Counted from the stretch's first letter, positions 42,309 through 52,390 are shown. The stretch is 64,000 nt of DNA from Acetobacterium fimetarium (GCF_014284475.1 NZ_WJBC01000003.1:124001-188000); one strand, 5' to 3'. Notes: generated by a model not told the origin, from the sequence alone. Numbers and translations: made by a program.

Positions 42309-43382
42309 TCAATCACTTTTTAATTCTGTCTCTTCCCGGGAGGCAAACACCGAGATGATATAGCCGCCAATTACCTTAATGGTTCCGGCTAAAGGAACCG
42401 CCATGATCATTCCCAGTCCACCGAACAGTGCCCCGAAAAAGAAGATCGAGAAAATAATAAAGACGGGATGAAGGCCCACATTTCCCGACATCAGTGCCGG
42501 CGCCAGGAAATTGCCGCAGACGACCTGAACCACGCCGATGGCAATCAGGATGGGAATAATCATCACGGGCTTTGTAAAGAGCACCATCAGGACAATCACA
42601 ATCATTCCCACAACCGGTCCGAAATACGGAACCATGGTTGTGACGCCGGCGACTACGCCGATAATACTGGCATAGGGAATATCCAATACAATCGCACAGA
42701 TTCCGGTTGCTATCCCCGCTACGAGGGATGTAAGGCCCTGTCCTTTAATAAAACCACCGATGACAAGATCAATATCACAGCACATTTTTAAGACACTGCT
42801 TCTGAATTGAAGCGGAACTAAATACATTACGCCATTGATAAAAAATTCCTTGTCCATCAGTAAAAATATCGTAACCAGCGGAATGATGATGATATTCATT
42901 AGTTGACCACTGTTTTGAATGATCGCATTGCTGATCTGCTGGAGGGCTGAACCGAATCCTTTGACGATATTTCCCAGGGCCTGTTCCAGATTGACGTATT
43001 TTGATATATCAGAATTGCTGATGTTGGTAATGTAATTCGAGAGCTCGGTGTTGTATTGCTGCATCTGACTGATGAAATCAGGAATATTGCTGATCATGCC
43101 GGCAATACTGGTAATCAGTGTCGGGACAAAACTCATGAATGTTCCGACCACAATCGCGAGCATCAACACGAAGACAATGATAACCGAAAGAATTCGGCCG
43201 AGCCCCTTTTGTTCAAAAAATCCAACCAATGGATTCAACAGGTAGGCAAGAATAATAGCTATCAGAAACGGCATAAACATACCGGCAAAGGTTGGCCATA
43301 TAATAAAAACGATGATCCCGATGATTAACAGTACCATTAAATTCAGAATCAGCAAGCGCTTCTTCTTGGATGAGTCCTGCAT
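42309..43382 (-). CDS. AI-2E/PerM-family transporter
   Basis: 357 residues, about seven or eight transmembrane helices in the AI-2E (PerM) pattern: N-terminal LILNLMVLLIIGIIVFIIWP, long soluble region 80-130, then VPLVTIFLLMDKEFF-like and FGPVVGMIVIVLMVLF. Members are diverse permeases including Na+/H+ antiporters; substrate unknown. Immediately follows the PRC-barrel gene. Confidence 0.8.
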   Translation of the reverse strand: MQDSSKKKRLLILNLMVLLIIGIIVFIIWPTFAGMFMPFLIAIILAYLLNPLVGFFEQKGLGRILSVIIVFVLMLAIVVGTFMSFVPTLITSIAGMISNIPDFISQMQQYNTELSNYITNISNSDISKYVNLEQALGNIVKGFGSALQQISNAIIQNSGQLMNIIIIPLVTIFLLMDKEFFINGVMYLVPLQFRSSVLKMCCDIDLVIGGFIKGQGLTSLVAGIATGICAIVLDIPYASIIGVVAGVTTMVPYFGPVVGMIVIVLMVLFTKPVMIIPILIAIGVVQVVCGNFLAPALMSGNVGLHPVFIIFSIFFFGALFGGLGMIMAVPLAGTIKVIGGYIISVFASREETELKSD

Positions 43383-43910
43383 CTATTTTACCCCCAACAG
43401 TCGATTGGCAATGCCTGTTCCCTGGTTTTTAAATTCGGGATTGAACATTGCCTTTTCATAAGATAGAATCTGATCCTGATAGGTCAGCTCTGATGCCTTG
43501 ATGATTCCATAACCGTGGTCAAGATCATCGAAAAAGCTTTTTGATATTTCATATTCGCTGATCCGGTAGGTTTTTGCTTCAATTGTTGCATTGGCCACGC
43601 GGCCAAACAATTCGCCATTCTTGTCCACAACCGGGTAATTCATCAGGGGGAAGGCTTCCTCCAGATACGCTTTCACCATCTTTCGCTTAACCCGGATAAT
43701 ATCTTTATCATCTTCAATGATCAATCGCTTATAATTGACATCAACGATGCTCTCCGGCTTGAAAAATTCTGCTTTTGACAAAATCCCGCCGGGATTGATC
43801 ACCAGATATTGCAGAACGTGATTCACTACCACCAGACTTTTGACTAAACCATGACGTCTTCCATTATTTTTGGAAATCACCTCAACATTCAGTAAGATGT
43901 TTGCCTTCAT
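43383..43910 (-). CDS. PRC-barrel domain protein
   Basis: 175 residues with PRC-barrel-like segments at about 1-80 and 95-145 (NNGRRHGLVKSLVV, NGELFGRVANATI). PRC barrels assist RNA processing (RimM) or photosystem assembly; the role here is unknown. Adjacent to the AI-2E permease with no gap. Confidence 0.7.
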   Translation of the reverse strand: MKANILLNVEVISKNNGRRHGLVKSLVVVNHVLQYLVINPGGILSKAEFFKPESIVDVNYKRLIIEDDKDIIRVKRKMVKAYLEEAFPLMNYPVVDKNGELFGRVANATIEAKTYRISEYEISKSFFDDLDHGYGIIKASELTYQDQILSYEKAMFNPEFKNQGTGIANRLLGVK

Positions 43911-44004
43911 TTCGTATTCCTTTCTTAATTATGTCATTTTTATTATCTTACACCATTATTTTTTTAATAGCAATGTGCATTTTGTCGATTTATTCATCAC
44001 CATC

Positions 44005-44043
44005 AAAAAACCGTCGTTTCAATATCAAAACGACGGCTTTTTT
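44005..44043 (-). terminator. Terminator after iscU
   Basis: AAAACCGTCGTTT ... AAAACGACGGCTTTTTT hairpin; T-run on the minus strand (TTTTTTGATGG). Ends the isc group. Confidence 0.85.
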
Positions 44044-44049
44044 CAGCAC

Positions 44050-44424
44050 TTATGCTTTTTTTGTTTTATAATCCTGGATCGCTGCCTGTATTGCTTCGGC
44101 GGCCAGTACTGAGCAATGGATTTTCACATCGGGCAATCCGCCCAGGGCATCAACCACATCCGAGTTTTTCAGTTTACCTGCTTCCTCAATGCTTTTTCCA
44201 ATAATCATATCGGTTGCCATGCTGCTGCTGGCAACTGCTGCGCCGCAGCCAAATGTTTTAAACGAAGCATTTTCGATGATGTCCTCATCATTGATCTTTA
44301 AAAAGATCTTCATGATGTCTCCACAGGCCGGACTGCCGACCTGGCCAACGCCGTTTGCATCTTCAAGCTCACCCACATGTTTGGGGCACGAAAAATTTTC
44401 GATGACTTTTTCAGTATATTCCAT
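44050..44424 (-). CDS. iscU: Iron-sulfur cluster scaffold IscU/NifU-like
   Basis: 124 residues. Three scaffold Cys: GSPACGDIMK, FKTFGCGAAVASSS and VKIHCSVLAAEAI, as in IscU. Start at 44424 with AAGGAG 7 bp upstream. Takes sulfur from the adjacent desulfurase and builds Fe-S clusters. A second scaffold with a basic tail is at 8671. Confidence 0.93.
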   Translation of the reverse strand: MEYTEKVIENFSCPKHVGELEDANGVGQVGSPACGDIMKIFLKINDEDIIENASFKTFGCGAAVASSSMATDMIIGKSIEEAGKLKNSDVVDALGGLPDVKIHCSVLAAEAIQAAIQDYKTKKA

Positions 44425-44453
44425 TTCTATTCTCCTTAAAATCAAAATAAAAT

Positions 44454-45659
44454 TTAATGATGATGATCTGCTTTATCAAAGACAGCCGAATCGATCGGAT
44501 TGTCTGCATCAATCGGTGACATCGCCCGCAGTCTTTGAATGATACCAACCAGGTTATCAACGACATAATCGATATCTTCCGGGGTGGTGCTTTTTCCAAT
44601 CGTCAGTCGCAGCGATCCGTGGGCCATTCCCGCCGGCAGGCCGATCGCCAGCAGCACATGCGAGGGATCGAGTGAGCCCGAGGTGCAGGCTGATCCACTG
44701 GACCCGGCAATTCCAATAATATCAAGGCTCAGCAGAATCGATTCGCCTTCAATGTATTCAAAACAGAAGTTCGCATTTCCCGGCAGCCGTTTTTGTGGAT
44801 GTCCGTTCAGCCGGACCTTGGGAATTCTTTCGGTAACGCCTTTGATCAGCTGATCTCTGAGCGTCTTCATGTGGTTTATATTCGTTTCAAGATGTTCGGT
44901 TGCAAGCTCTGCGGCCTTTCCGAAAGCAACAATTTCCGGTGTGTTTTCTGTTCCGGCTCGTTTTTTTCGTTCCTGTCCACCGCCATGAATCAAATTGTCA
45001 ATGGGTAAACCTTTTCTGATATAAAGTGCGCCGATTCCTTTTGGCCCGTATATTTTATGCGCCGAAACAGAGAGCAGATCAACGTTCAAATCTTTTACGT
45101 CAATCGGGATATTCCCCAGTGCCTGCACGGCATCGGTATGAAAAACAATTCCCTTTTCTTTAACGATTTTCCCGATCTCCCTGATCGGTTCAATGGTGCC
45201 AATTTCATTGTTGGCAAACATGATCGACACCAGAATGGTTTCTTTGCGAATCGCATTCCTTAAATCTTCCAGTGAAATCAAGCCATCTTTATCGACTGGT
45301 AAATAGGTCACTTCAAAGCCATGTTTTTCCAGATATTGACAGGTATGAAGAATCGCATGATGTTCAATTTTCGTGGTGATGATATGGTTTCCTTTCGCCT
45401 GATTTTTCATGGCGATGCCCTTTATGGCCCAATTGTCAGCTTCTGACCCACTGGCCGTAAAAAATATTTCACGCGGATCTGCATTGATGGCTTTTGCTAC
45501 TTGTGCCCGTGCGGCATCAATGCTTTTTTTTGCTGTTCGTCCTTCAGCATACACTGAAGATGGATTTCCAAAATTGTCTTTCAAACTTGAAACCATTACC
45601 TCCACAACTGCCGGATCAACCGGCGTTGTGGCTGCATGATCTAAATATATTCGCTTCAT
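44454..45659 (-). CDS. iscS: Cysteine desulfurase (IscS/NifS)
   Basis: 401 residues, PLP-dependent: LDHAATTPVDP, SVSAHKIYGPKGIGAL (PLP Lys) and the active-site Cys in SGSACTSGS. Supplies sulfur to the scaffold. Downstream of the Rrf2 gene by 19 bp. Confidence 0.95.
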   Translation of the reverse strand: MKRIYLDHAATTPVDPAVVEVMVSSLKDNFGNPSSVYAEGRTAKKSIDAARAQVAKAINADPREIFFTASGSEADNWAIKGIAMKNQAKGNHIITTKIEHHAILHTCQYLEKHGFEVTYLPVDKDGLISLEDLRNAIRKETILVSIMFANNEIGTIEPIREIGKIVKEKGIVFHTDAVQALGNIPIDVKDLNVDLLSVSAHKIYGPKGIGALYIRKGLPIDNLIHGGGQERKKRAGTENTPEIVAFGKAAELATEHLETNINHMKTLRDQLIKGVTERIPKVRLNGHPQKRLPGNANFCFEYIEGESILLSLDIIGIAGSSGSACTSGSLDPSHVLLAIGLPAGMAHGSLRLTIGKSTTPEDIDYVVDNLVGIIQRLRAMSPIDADNPIDSAVFDKADHHH

Positions 45660-45678
45660 ATTATACCTCTTTCATGAT

Positions 45679-46077
45679 TTATTTAGTTAATAAATCCTGT
45701 AGTGATCGATTATCGATGATGTTGCTGATACTGTCATTAATTTCTTTCCAAAGGCCTTTCGTTACACATTCCGGTGATTTTACACAAGCAAAGCCTTCAA
45801 GACAGTCTGCCAATTCAATGGGACCTTCCAGCGCTCTGATGATTTCACCAATGGTAATGTCATCGGGATCCCTTGCCAGCACATAACCGCCGTGAGCACC
45901 CCTTAAACTCTTGACGAGTCCGGCCATTTTCAACGCTGAAAAAAGCTGTTCCATATACGAATCTGAAAAATTCTGTCGTTCAGCAATCTCCTTAATTGAT
46001 AGCGGGCCTTTCCCATATTGAATTGCCAGCTCAACCATTGCAAGTACACCATATCTTCCTTTTGTTGAAAGTCTCAA
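45679..46077 (-). CDS. Rrf2-family regulator, IscR-like
   Basis: 132 residues with TTG start at 46077: MRLSTKGRYGVLAMVE, a wHTH (LSIKEIAERQNFSDSYMEQL) and three cluster Cys in CLEGFACVKSPECVTK. GAGGGGG 8 bp before the TTG supports it; an upstream ATG gives a non-family 12-residue extension. Regulates the isc genes from an Fe-S sensing site. Confidence 0.9.
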   Translation of the reverse strand: MRLSTKGRYGVLAMVELAIQYGKGPLSIKEIAERQNFSDSYMEQLFSALKMAGLVKSLRGAHGGYVLARDPDDITIGEIIRALEGPIELADCLEGFACVKSPECVTKGLWKEINDSISNIIDNRSLQDLLTK

Positions 46078-46210
46078 ATGATGAACCCCCTCGTTTATTT
46101 CCGAGTATTCCACCTGGATTTAATGTATATTATAGCACTAAAAAAATATTTTTCAATAGCTTTTTGAAAAATATTTTTTTGTTAAGAAAACCGTTTCAAA
46201 AGCACAAAAA

Positions 46211-46253
46211 AAAGAGGTCTGTCTTTGGCTAAACACCAAAGACAGACCTCTTT
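46211..46253 (-). terminator. Terminator after ispH-S1
   Basis: AAAGAGGTCTGTCTTTGG ... CCAAAGACAGACCTCTTT, a 18-bp perfect stem with A/T flanks. Ends the cmk-plsC-ispH unit. Confidence 0.92.
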
Positions 46254-46267
46254 AAATTGTTATTTTT

Positions 46268-48514
46268 TTATTCTTCTGTATCGTCGTCAAAAAGACCACT
46301 GAACATATCACCGAATGCATCCCCAAGGGTTACATTGGCTGTTTCTTCATAAACAGTCTTGTTTCGGCTGCTGCTGTTATTATGATTCTGCGGTTTGCTT
46401 CTTCTTTCACCGCTGTAGCTGCTGCTTTTTTCTCTGCTGCCAGTACTGCTGCTACTGCTTCTCTGTGAAGGAGCTGGACGAGCTGGTGCTTCTTCTGTCG
46501 CTTTTTTACTTAAGCTGATTTTTTCTTTTTCAGCATTAATGCCAATGATCTTAACTTTTAAAACATCGCCTGGTGATAAAACAGAAGCAACGGATTCAAC
46601 TCGGCTATAACTGATTTCCGAAACATGAATCAAGCCCTCAACACCTGGAATGATCTGAGCAAAAGCGCCGAAATCAAGAACGTTGGTGATGGTAACTTCA
46701 ACTTCATCATCGACATGATAATTTGCAATAAAATCATCCCATGGACGGGCCAGTAATGCTTTTACGCTTAATTTGATTTTCTTATCTTCATCATTTTTGG
46801 CGATGACTTTGGCTTCAATTTCCTGACCTTTTTCAACAATATCTTTTGGTTCGTTGATTTTTTCCCAGGTCAAGTCAGAACGATGAACAAAACCATCAAT
46901 GCCTTCAAGATCAACAAAGATTCCGAAGTTCGTGATCGTTTTAACAACACCTTTAACGATATCGTCAACGTTTAATTCTGCGAAGCGTTTTTCTTTAACT
47001 TCTTTAAGCTGTTCTCTTCTTTCTTTCATATCTTTTTCAAGAATGATTTTCTGTGAAAGAATGGCACGACGGCGTTTTGGATTATAGTCAATGATAATAC
47101 CCTTTACTTTTTCTCCAATAAGGGTATTTAGATCTTTGACATAACGCACATGATATTGTGAAGCAGGCATATAAATATCAGTAAAGCCGATATCAATAAT
47201 CAATCCGTTTCCAGAAATATCTTTTACCGTTCCTTCCAGAACAGTTTTATTATCAAAGGCATCACTTAACTGTTTTTGTACGAGACGGTTATCATATTTG
47301 ATTTTTGAAAGTTTTACATTTCCTGAACCCTCATTTAAATCAGTTACGATACACCAGATCTTATCTCCCATTTGTACAAGTTCAGATAACACCTCATCGT
47401 TTTTCCATGTGAAATCATTCTTTTTGATAATGCCGTCTGCTTTGTAACCAATGTTTAAGATTACTTCATCGTCAGCGACATGGATAACTTCGCCTTCAAT
47501 TTCTGCACCTCGACGAATTGTTTTTAATGATTCTTCAATTTCAGCTGCGAAATCGAAATTTGCATCATCATATTCGTCCACTTCAACGGCTTTTTCTTCA
47601 ACCACTTCCTCAACTGCAACAGTTGGCTGTTCCTCAGTCGCCACTACTTCGACCACGTTTTCCTCAGCAATTTTGTTTTGCTCTTCCATACCTTCCAATA
47701 CCTCCTTAACGATCCAATCCGGTGTAGATGCTCCTGCCGTAATACCAATTTTCTGGTATTTCCTTACTTCAGCGAAATCTAAGTCCCTGATGGTTTCTAT
47801 GTGACAAGTGTTTTCGCAACAGGATTTACAAATATCAACCAGCTTCTGCGTATTAGAACTGTGATATCCTCCAACTACGACCATATATTCTACTTCTTTT
47901 GCAGTTTTTGCCGCTGCCGCTTGTCGTTCAGCTGTGGCACTGCAAATAGTATTAAATATAACTACTTCATTGACTCGCGACCTAATCTCATCACAAATTC
48001 GATTGAATTTGGATTCGATAATGGTGGTCTGAGCCACGATACATATTTTATCATAAACTTTGATATTTTCCAAATGTTTTATATCATTAATTATTAATGC
48101 TTCATAATTGCACCACCCATTTGCTCCAATGACCTCTGGATGATCTTTATTTCCAACAATCACGATCTGATAGCCGGCTTGATAATATTTTTCAACTTTT
48201 TTTTGAACGGCTCTGACGTAGGGACAAGTTGCATTGACAATTGGAATTCCTTTTTCTTCAAGAATCCTGATTATATTCTTTCCTACCCCATGTGAACGTA
48301 AAATAACACAACCGGAATCAATTTTTTTTACATCTTCATCATCGATGATGATAATCCCCTGATCTGCCAGTCGCTGCGTTTCCTGAGTATTGTGACTGAT
48401 CGGGCCCAATGAATAAATCTTTTTCTGGCCTGAGTGCATGGTATCTTCGACCATTTTCATGGCGTTTTCGATTCCAAAACAATATCCCGCTTTTTCTGCA
48501 ATCACTATTTCCAT
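46268..48514 (-). CDS. ispH: IspH-ribosomal protein S1 fusion
   Basis: 748 residues. Residues 1-290 are IspH (4-hydroxy-3-methylbut-2-enyl diphosphate reductase) with its three cluster Cys (GYCFGIENAM, NATCPYVRA, TICSATAERQ). After an acidic linker rich in Glu/Val (about 290-340) come four S1 domains (for example GIIKKNDFTW, GLIIDIGF, GIFVDLEGIDGF, GAFAQIIPGVEGLIHV) and a Ser/Arg-rich tail. The fusion is a known clostridial arrangement that joins isoprenoid synthesis to translation. Start at 48514 with AGAGGA upstream. Confidence 0.95.
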   Translation of the reverse strand: MEIVIAEKAGYCFGIENAMKMVEDTMHSGQKKIYSLGPISHNTQETQRLADQGIIIIDDEDVKKIDSGCVILRSHGVGKNIIRILEEKGIPIVNATCPYVRAVQKKVEKYYQAGYQIVIVGNKDHPEVIGANGWCNYEALIINDIKHLENIKVYDKICIVAQTTIIESKFNRICDEIRSRVNEVVIFNTICSATAERQAAAAKTAKEVEYMVVVGGYHSSNTQKLVDICKSCCENTCHIETIRDLDFAEVRKYQKIGITAGASTPDWIVKEVLEGMEEQNKIAEENVVEVVATEEQPTVAVEEVVEEKAVEVDEYDDANFDFAAEIEESLKTIRRGAEIEGEVIHVADDEVILNIGYKADGIIKKNDFTWKNDEVLSELVQMGDKIWCIVTDLNEGSGNVKLSKIKYDNRLVQKQLSDAFDNKTVLEGTVKDISGNGLIIDIGFTDIYMPASQYHVRYVKDLNTLIGEKVKGIIIDYNPKRRRAILSQKIILEKDMKERREQLKEVKEKRFAELNVDDIVKGVVKTITNFGIFVDLEGIDGFVHRSDLTWEKINEPKDIVEKGQEIEAKVIAKNDEDKKIKLSVKALLARPWDDFIANYHVDDEVEVTITNVLDFGAFAQIIPGVEGLIHVSEISYSRVESVASVLSPGDVLKVKIIGINAEKEKISLSKKATEEAPARPAPSQRSSSSSTGSREKSSSYSGERRSKPQNHNNSSSRNKTVYEETANVTLGDAFGDMFSGLFDDDTEE

Positions 48515-48527
48515 ATTATCCTCTGAA

Positions 48528-49103
48528 TTATTCCAGACTGTAAATCTTGTCCATAATTTCTTCACCCAATTTCTGCATTTCCGCTTCCGGTATTTTTTTT
48601 CCATAATAATCGGTGAGAAAAATCGGTTCGCCGATAATGACATCAATCTTATGACGGAAGCGGTACTCGCCTTTTATTCTGACCGGAATAATCGGCGATT
48701 TCGTTTTAACAGCAAACACAATAAAGCCACTGGCCGGAGGGATGCGTTCCCCTTCTTTGACACGTGTTCCTTCCGGAAATATTCCCAGGATCTCCTGATC
48801 CTTCAGTATTTTCAGGGAAGTCTTAACCGTATCAATGCCCACCTTGTCACGGTTGACCGGAAAAGCATGGACCTTCCTGAAGAACCATGCCAAAAAAAGA
48901 TTCTTGAAAAGCTCCGCCTTGGCCATATAATGGACAACTCTTGACGTGGCAAAGGCAATCACAACCGGATCGATATTACTGATATGGTTGGGACAGATCA
49001 GAACGCTTCCAGTTTCGGGGATGTTCTCCTTGCCAACAATGTTGATTCGATACAAAATCAAACTGAGTAAATATGTTAAAAATCGGCCGATTCTGTAAAT
49101 CAT
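48528..49103 (-). CDS. plsC: 1-acyl-sn-glycerol-3-phosphate acyltransferase
   Basis: 191 residues. LPLAT motifs NHISNIDPVV (NHxxxxD) and FPEGTR. Makes phosphatidic acid in membrane lipid synthesis. Overlaps cmk by 4 bp. Confidence 0.92.
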   Translation of the reverse strand: MIYRIGRFLTYLLSLILYRINIVGKENIPETGSVLICPNHISNIDPVVIAFATSRVVHYMAKAELFKNLFLAWFFRKVHAFPVNRDKVGIDTVKTSLKILKDQEILGIFPEGTRVKEGERIPPASGFIVFAVKTKSPIIPVRIKGEYRFRHKIDVIIGEPIFLTDYYGKKIPEAEMQKLGEEIMDKIYSLE

Positions 49104-49774
49104 GCTTTGGCTCCATCAATATATTTTCGCATCGCATCACACACCTGTTCAATGCTTTTACCGGTCGTATCGATCACAATGGCATCCGCCATCTGTATCA
49201 GTGGTCCTTCTTCCCGGTTCCGGTCGTTGTCATCCCGTTGGTTGATTTCTTGCGCTATCTTTTCCAGACTTTTGACGATGCCTCTTTCATCCAGTTCTTT
49301 TTTTCTTCGTCTGGCACGTTCCAGCACATCGGCATCCAAAAAAAACTTAAAATCGGCATCCGGCAGAACAACCGACCCGATATCCCGGCCATCCATGACA
49401 ACCGCGTGATCTTTTGCATATGCTTTCTGCTGGCGTACCAGCAATTCCCGCACTTCCCTGATGCACGCAACGTCTGAAGTATGCCGGGAAACCAACGGAG
49501 TCCGGATCTCCTCTGTCACTTCTTTATTATTACAGAAAACCCGATCGCCATCGAAGGTGATCGCTGCCTTTTCGGCAATCCGGATAATGTCATCAGTATT
49601 TTCAAAATTTCCGCCCTGGTTTAAAACACAGTGGGCAATACAGCGATACATCGCTCCGGTATCAAGATAAGTCATTCCATAAACTGCTGCCAGTTTCTTT
49701 GCAATGGTGCTTTTTCCCGCTCCCGCAGGACCATCAATCGCTACTTGCATTTTCTTCTCCCTCATTCCATTCAT
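49100..49774 (-). CDS. cmk: Cytidylate kinase
   Basis: 224 residues: P-loop GPAGAGKSTIAKKLA at residues 14-28, DTGAMYRC, MDGRDIGSV and RDDNDRNR lid segment. Phosphorylates CMP/dCMP. Between the HI0933-type flavoprotein and plsC; the cmk-plsC-ispH-rpsA order is typical of Clostridia. Confidence 0.95.
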   Translation of the reverse strand: MNGMREKKMQVAIDGPAGAGKSTIAKKLAAVYGMTYLDTGAMYRCIAHCVLNQGGNFENTDDIIRIAEKAAITFDGDRVFCNNKEVTEEIRTPLVSRHTSDVACIREVRELLVRQQKAYAKDHAVVMDGRDIGSVVLPDADFKFFLDADVLERARRRKKELDERGIVKSLEKIAQEINQRDDNDRNREEGPLIQMADAIVIDTTGKSIEQVCDAMRKYIDGAKA

Positions 49775-49777
49775 CCT

Positions 49778-51013
49778 TCATTCAACTGAGTTTCCGGCCA
49801 GCCAGCCGGTGGAAACCGCAATCTGGATATTGTATCCGCCGGTCAGAGCATCCACATCCAGCATTTCTCCGGCAAAGTAGAGATTCTTGATCAGCTTTGA
49901 TGCCATGGTTCCGGGGTCCACTTCTTTCACGCTGACACCGCCGGAAGTGATAATCGCTTCCGCATAATCCCTGAGATCGGCAACGGAAATATCAAGCTGT
50001 TTGAAACACTGCACCAGTTTCTTCCGTTGCTCTTTGGTAATCTGATTCACCTTGAGATGCGGATCGATGCCGGAGAGGCCAACCATAACCGGAATCATTT
50101 TTGACGGCAGCAAATCCCCCAGAGCATTCCCGAAATCCTTATTCTGGTACTTCATTAAATCTCGCTGGATTCGGTTTTCCAGCTGTTCGATGCTGAGGGC
50201 CGGCTTTAAATCGAGGGTCAACAGATAGTCCTGCGGATTTCCTGCCATATAGGAGCTGAGCGACAGCGCCAGGGGGCCGGAAATACCGAAATGCGTAAAC
50301 AGCATTTCGCCGAGCAGGGATTTTATTTTCTTTTGCCCTTTCGGGGTCTTTTTCGCTAAAGTCAGGACCACATTTTTCAGCGACAGTCCCTGCAGCTCAC
50401 GCGGCCAGTTTTCTTTTGTATTGATCGGCACAAGGGCCGGGGCTAATGCGGTAATCTGATGCCCACATTCTTGTAAGATCCTATAAAAATTACCGTCGGA
50501 GCCGGTGGAGGGATAACTTTTTCCGCCGGTTGCCAGGATTACCGCATCATAATCGCGTATTTCTCCTTGCTCCAGAACGATGCCCTTGATAACCCGGTCC
50601 TCGATTAAAAGATTTTCCACTTTTTTATTTAAAAATATGTTGCATTTATTTTTTTTCAATGCTGTTTTAAAGCCACTGATGACATCGCTTGATTTATCCG
50701 AAAGGGGAAAAACCCGATCGCCCCGCTCAATTTTTAATGGCACGCCATTTTTTTCCATAAAGGCCATAAAATCCTGATTGGTAAATGAATACAACGCACT
50801 GTACATAAACTGATGATTATGAACGATACTGTCAAAATAATCACCGATATCAATGGCATTGGTCAGGTTGCAGCGGCCTTTTCCGGTGATATAGAGTTTT
50901 TTCCCTAATTTCTCGTTACTTTCATACAAATCGATATGATGTCCCTTTTGGGCAGCCGCTACTGCTGCCATCATTCCTCCGGGACCGCCTCCAATTATTG
51001 CAATATTACTCAT
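49778..51013 (-). CDS. HI0933/YhiN-family flavoprotein
   Basis: 411 residues. FAD-binding GGGPGGMMAAVAAAQKG at residues 7-23, the KLYITGKGRCNLTN motif, and ATGGKSYPSTGSDGN of the HI0933 (YhiN, BaiN-like) family. Oxidoreductase of unknown substrate. Ends 3 bp before cmk and its start overlaps the RpiR gene by 4 bp. Confidence 0.88.
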   Translation of the reverse strand: MSNIAIIGGGPGGMMAAVAAAQKGHHIDLYESNEKLGKKLYITGKGRCNLTNAIDIGDYFDSIVHNHQFMYSALYSFTNQDFMAFMEKNGVPLKIERGDRVFPLSDKSSDVISGFKTALKKNKCNIFLNKKVENLLIEDRVIKGIVLEQGEIRDYDAVILATGGKSYPSTGSDGNFYRILQECGHQITALAPALVPINTKENWPRELQGLSLKNVVLTLAKKTPKGQKKIKSLLGEMLFTHFGISGPLALSLSSYMAGNPQDYLLTLDLKPALSIEQLENRIQRDLMKYQNKDFGNALGDLLPSKMIPVMVGLSGIDPHLKVNQITKEQRKKLVQCFKQLDISVADLRDYAEAIITSGGVSVKEVDPGTMASKLIKNLYFAGEMLDVDALTGGYNIQIAVSTGWLAGNSVE

Positions 51014-51939
51014 TGATCGTCGTGTCCTTTCGTGAATTCTTTCTCCATCTCATCGCCTTTATAAATATAGTGATCTTTCCAGATTTCTTCCAGTTCATTA
51101 AATGTCTCTTTTGTTTTGCCAATATTTCTCAACCCCACTGAAATAACCAGGGCATTAATCAGTGAAAGCGGTGCTACCAGCGAATCAACGAAAGAGTAAA
51201 CATTGCTTTTCGCAATCAGACGATACTCAGTAAACTCATTGATCGGTGCATTTTCATTGTCTGAAATCGCAATGATTTTAACCCCTTTCTCCCCCAGAAA
51301 TTCAACCGCTTCATAGGTCTTTTGAGCATACCGCGGGAAACTGATCGCAATCACGACATCTTTTTCGTTCAGGCGGATCAAATCCTCGTATATATCCGAA
51401 ACGCCATAGTTCACCACCTTGACGTTGTCTAAAATAAGGTTGAGGTAATACCCCAAATGCTCGGTTAACAGTGACGTCGTTCTAAAACCGATGATGATGA
51501 CTTTTCTGGCTGCCAGGATTAAATCGATGCATGATTTGAAGTTTTCATAATCAAATTCTTCAAAGGTTGTGCCGATATTGGAAATATCCGATTTTAAGAC
51601 ATTTTGAACCGTTTCCTGAAGCGCTTTTTCCTTCTCTTCATTTCTCAGTGACATATCAATCCGCTCAACCGTCGTGAGCTTGCTCTTGAGTTCATTTTTC
51701 AACGCCCGGCGAAATTCCGGATAGCCTTCAAATCCGAGGGCTACTGAAAAACGGACCACGGTTGCTTCACTCACATCGATGCTTTTTGCCACCTTGCAGG
51801 CTGACATTTCAGAAACCTGTTCATAATGACTAAACATAAAATCAGCGATCAGCTTATGACTCTTACTTAATTTCGGATAAAGCTGTTTAATCGTTGAAAA
51901 TATATCCCTGCACTCTTTTCCACTTGAAATTTCTTTCAT
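51010..51939 (-). CDS. MurR/RpiR-family regulator
   Basis: 309 residues. N-terminal HTH (SACKVAKSIDVSEATVVRF) and C-terminal SIS domain (VIIGFRTTSLL, VVIAISFPRYAQ) that senses phosphosugars. Its target is unknown; it is next to the HI0933-type gene by overlap. Confidence 0.88.
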   Translation of the reverse strand: MKEISSGKECRDIFSTIKQLYPKLSKSHKLIADFMFSHYEQVSEMSACKVAKSIDVSEATVVRFSVALGFEGYPEFRRALKNELKSKLTTVERIDMSLRNEEKEKALQETVQNVLKSDISNIGTTFEEFDYENFKSCIDLILAARKVIIIGFRTTSLLTEHLGYYLNLILDNVKVVNYGVSDIYEDLIRLNEKDVVIAISFPRYAQKTYEAVEFLGEKGVKIIAISDNENAPINEFTEYRLIAKSNVYSFVDSLVAPLSLINALVISVGLRNIGKTKETFNELEEIWKDHYIYKGDEMEKEFTKGHDDQ

Positions 51940-51991
51940 TGCTTACCTCGTTTAATGCTTTAAGTGTTGTACCCCTTGATGTAAATCCAGT

Positions 51992-52390
51992 TTATTCTCC
52001 ACTGCAGCCGGCGCATGGTTTGAAAAACTCACCTGGAAAATCCGCATGACTTAAACCTTCGGCATCTTCAGTAAACTCATGATCCATAAAATACGCTTCA
52101 AACTCCTGTTTTGCGCCGCGAACGGATAGGCTTGTGCAGCCCTCTTCCGCCATTTTATAAAGCAGTGTCCGGACAATGCCATCAAATATCGCCATGTACT
52201 GGTCGCCCTGATAGGTCATGATCATTTCAAAAATATCCACCTGGTTTCCTGTGTAAAAAAAGCGGATTGCTCCCAGTATTTTAGAAGTTTCTGTGTCTTC
52301 AGCCGCAATATACAAATCTCTTTCCTTTTCCTTTTCCGGGAAAAGCACTTTTAATTGACTAAAATCTCTTGGAAATCCTATCTTGATCAT
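51992..52390 (-). CDS. Uncharacterised Cys-tailed protein (copy B)
   Basis: 132 residues, paralogue of 10068-10472: same start MIKIGFPRDFSQLKVLFPEK, same FDGIVRTLLYKMAEEGC, same end FFKPCAGC. Family not recognised. It overlaps the rluB start-stop by 4 bp and so ends the scpA-scpB-rluB transcript, while copy A sits under the CATATG promoter; a housekeeping copy and an inducible copy are one reading. Confidence 0.72.
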   Translation of the reverse strand: MIKIGFPRDFSQLKVLFPEKEKERDLYIAAEDTETSKILGAIRFFYTGNQVDIFEMIMTYQGDQYMAIFDGIVRTLLYKMAEEGCTSLSVRGAKQEFEAYFMDHEFTEDAEGLSHADFPGEFFKPCAGCSGE

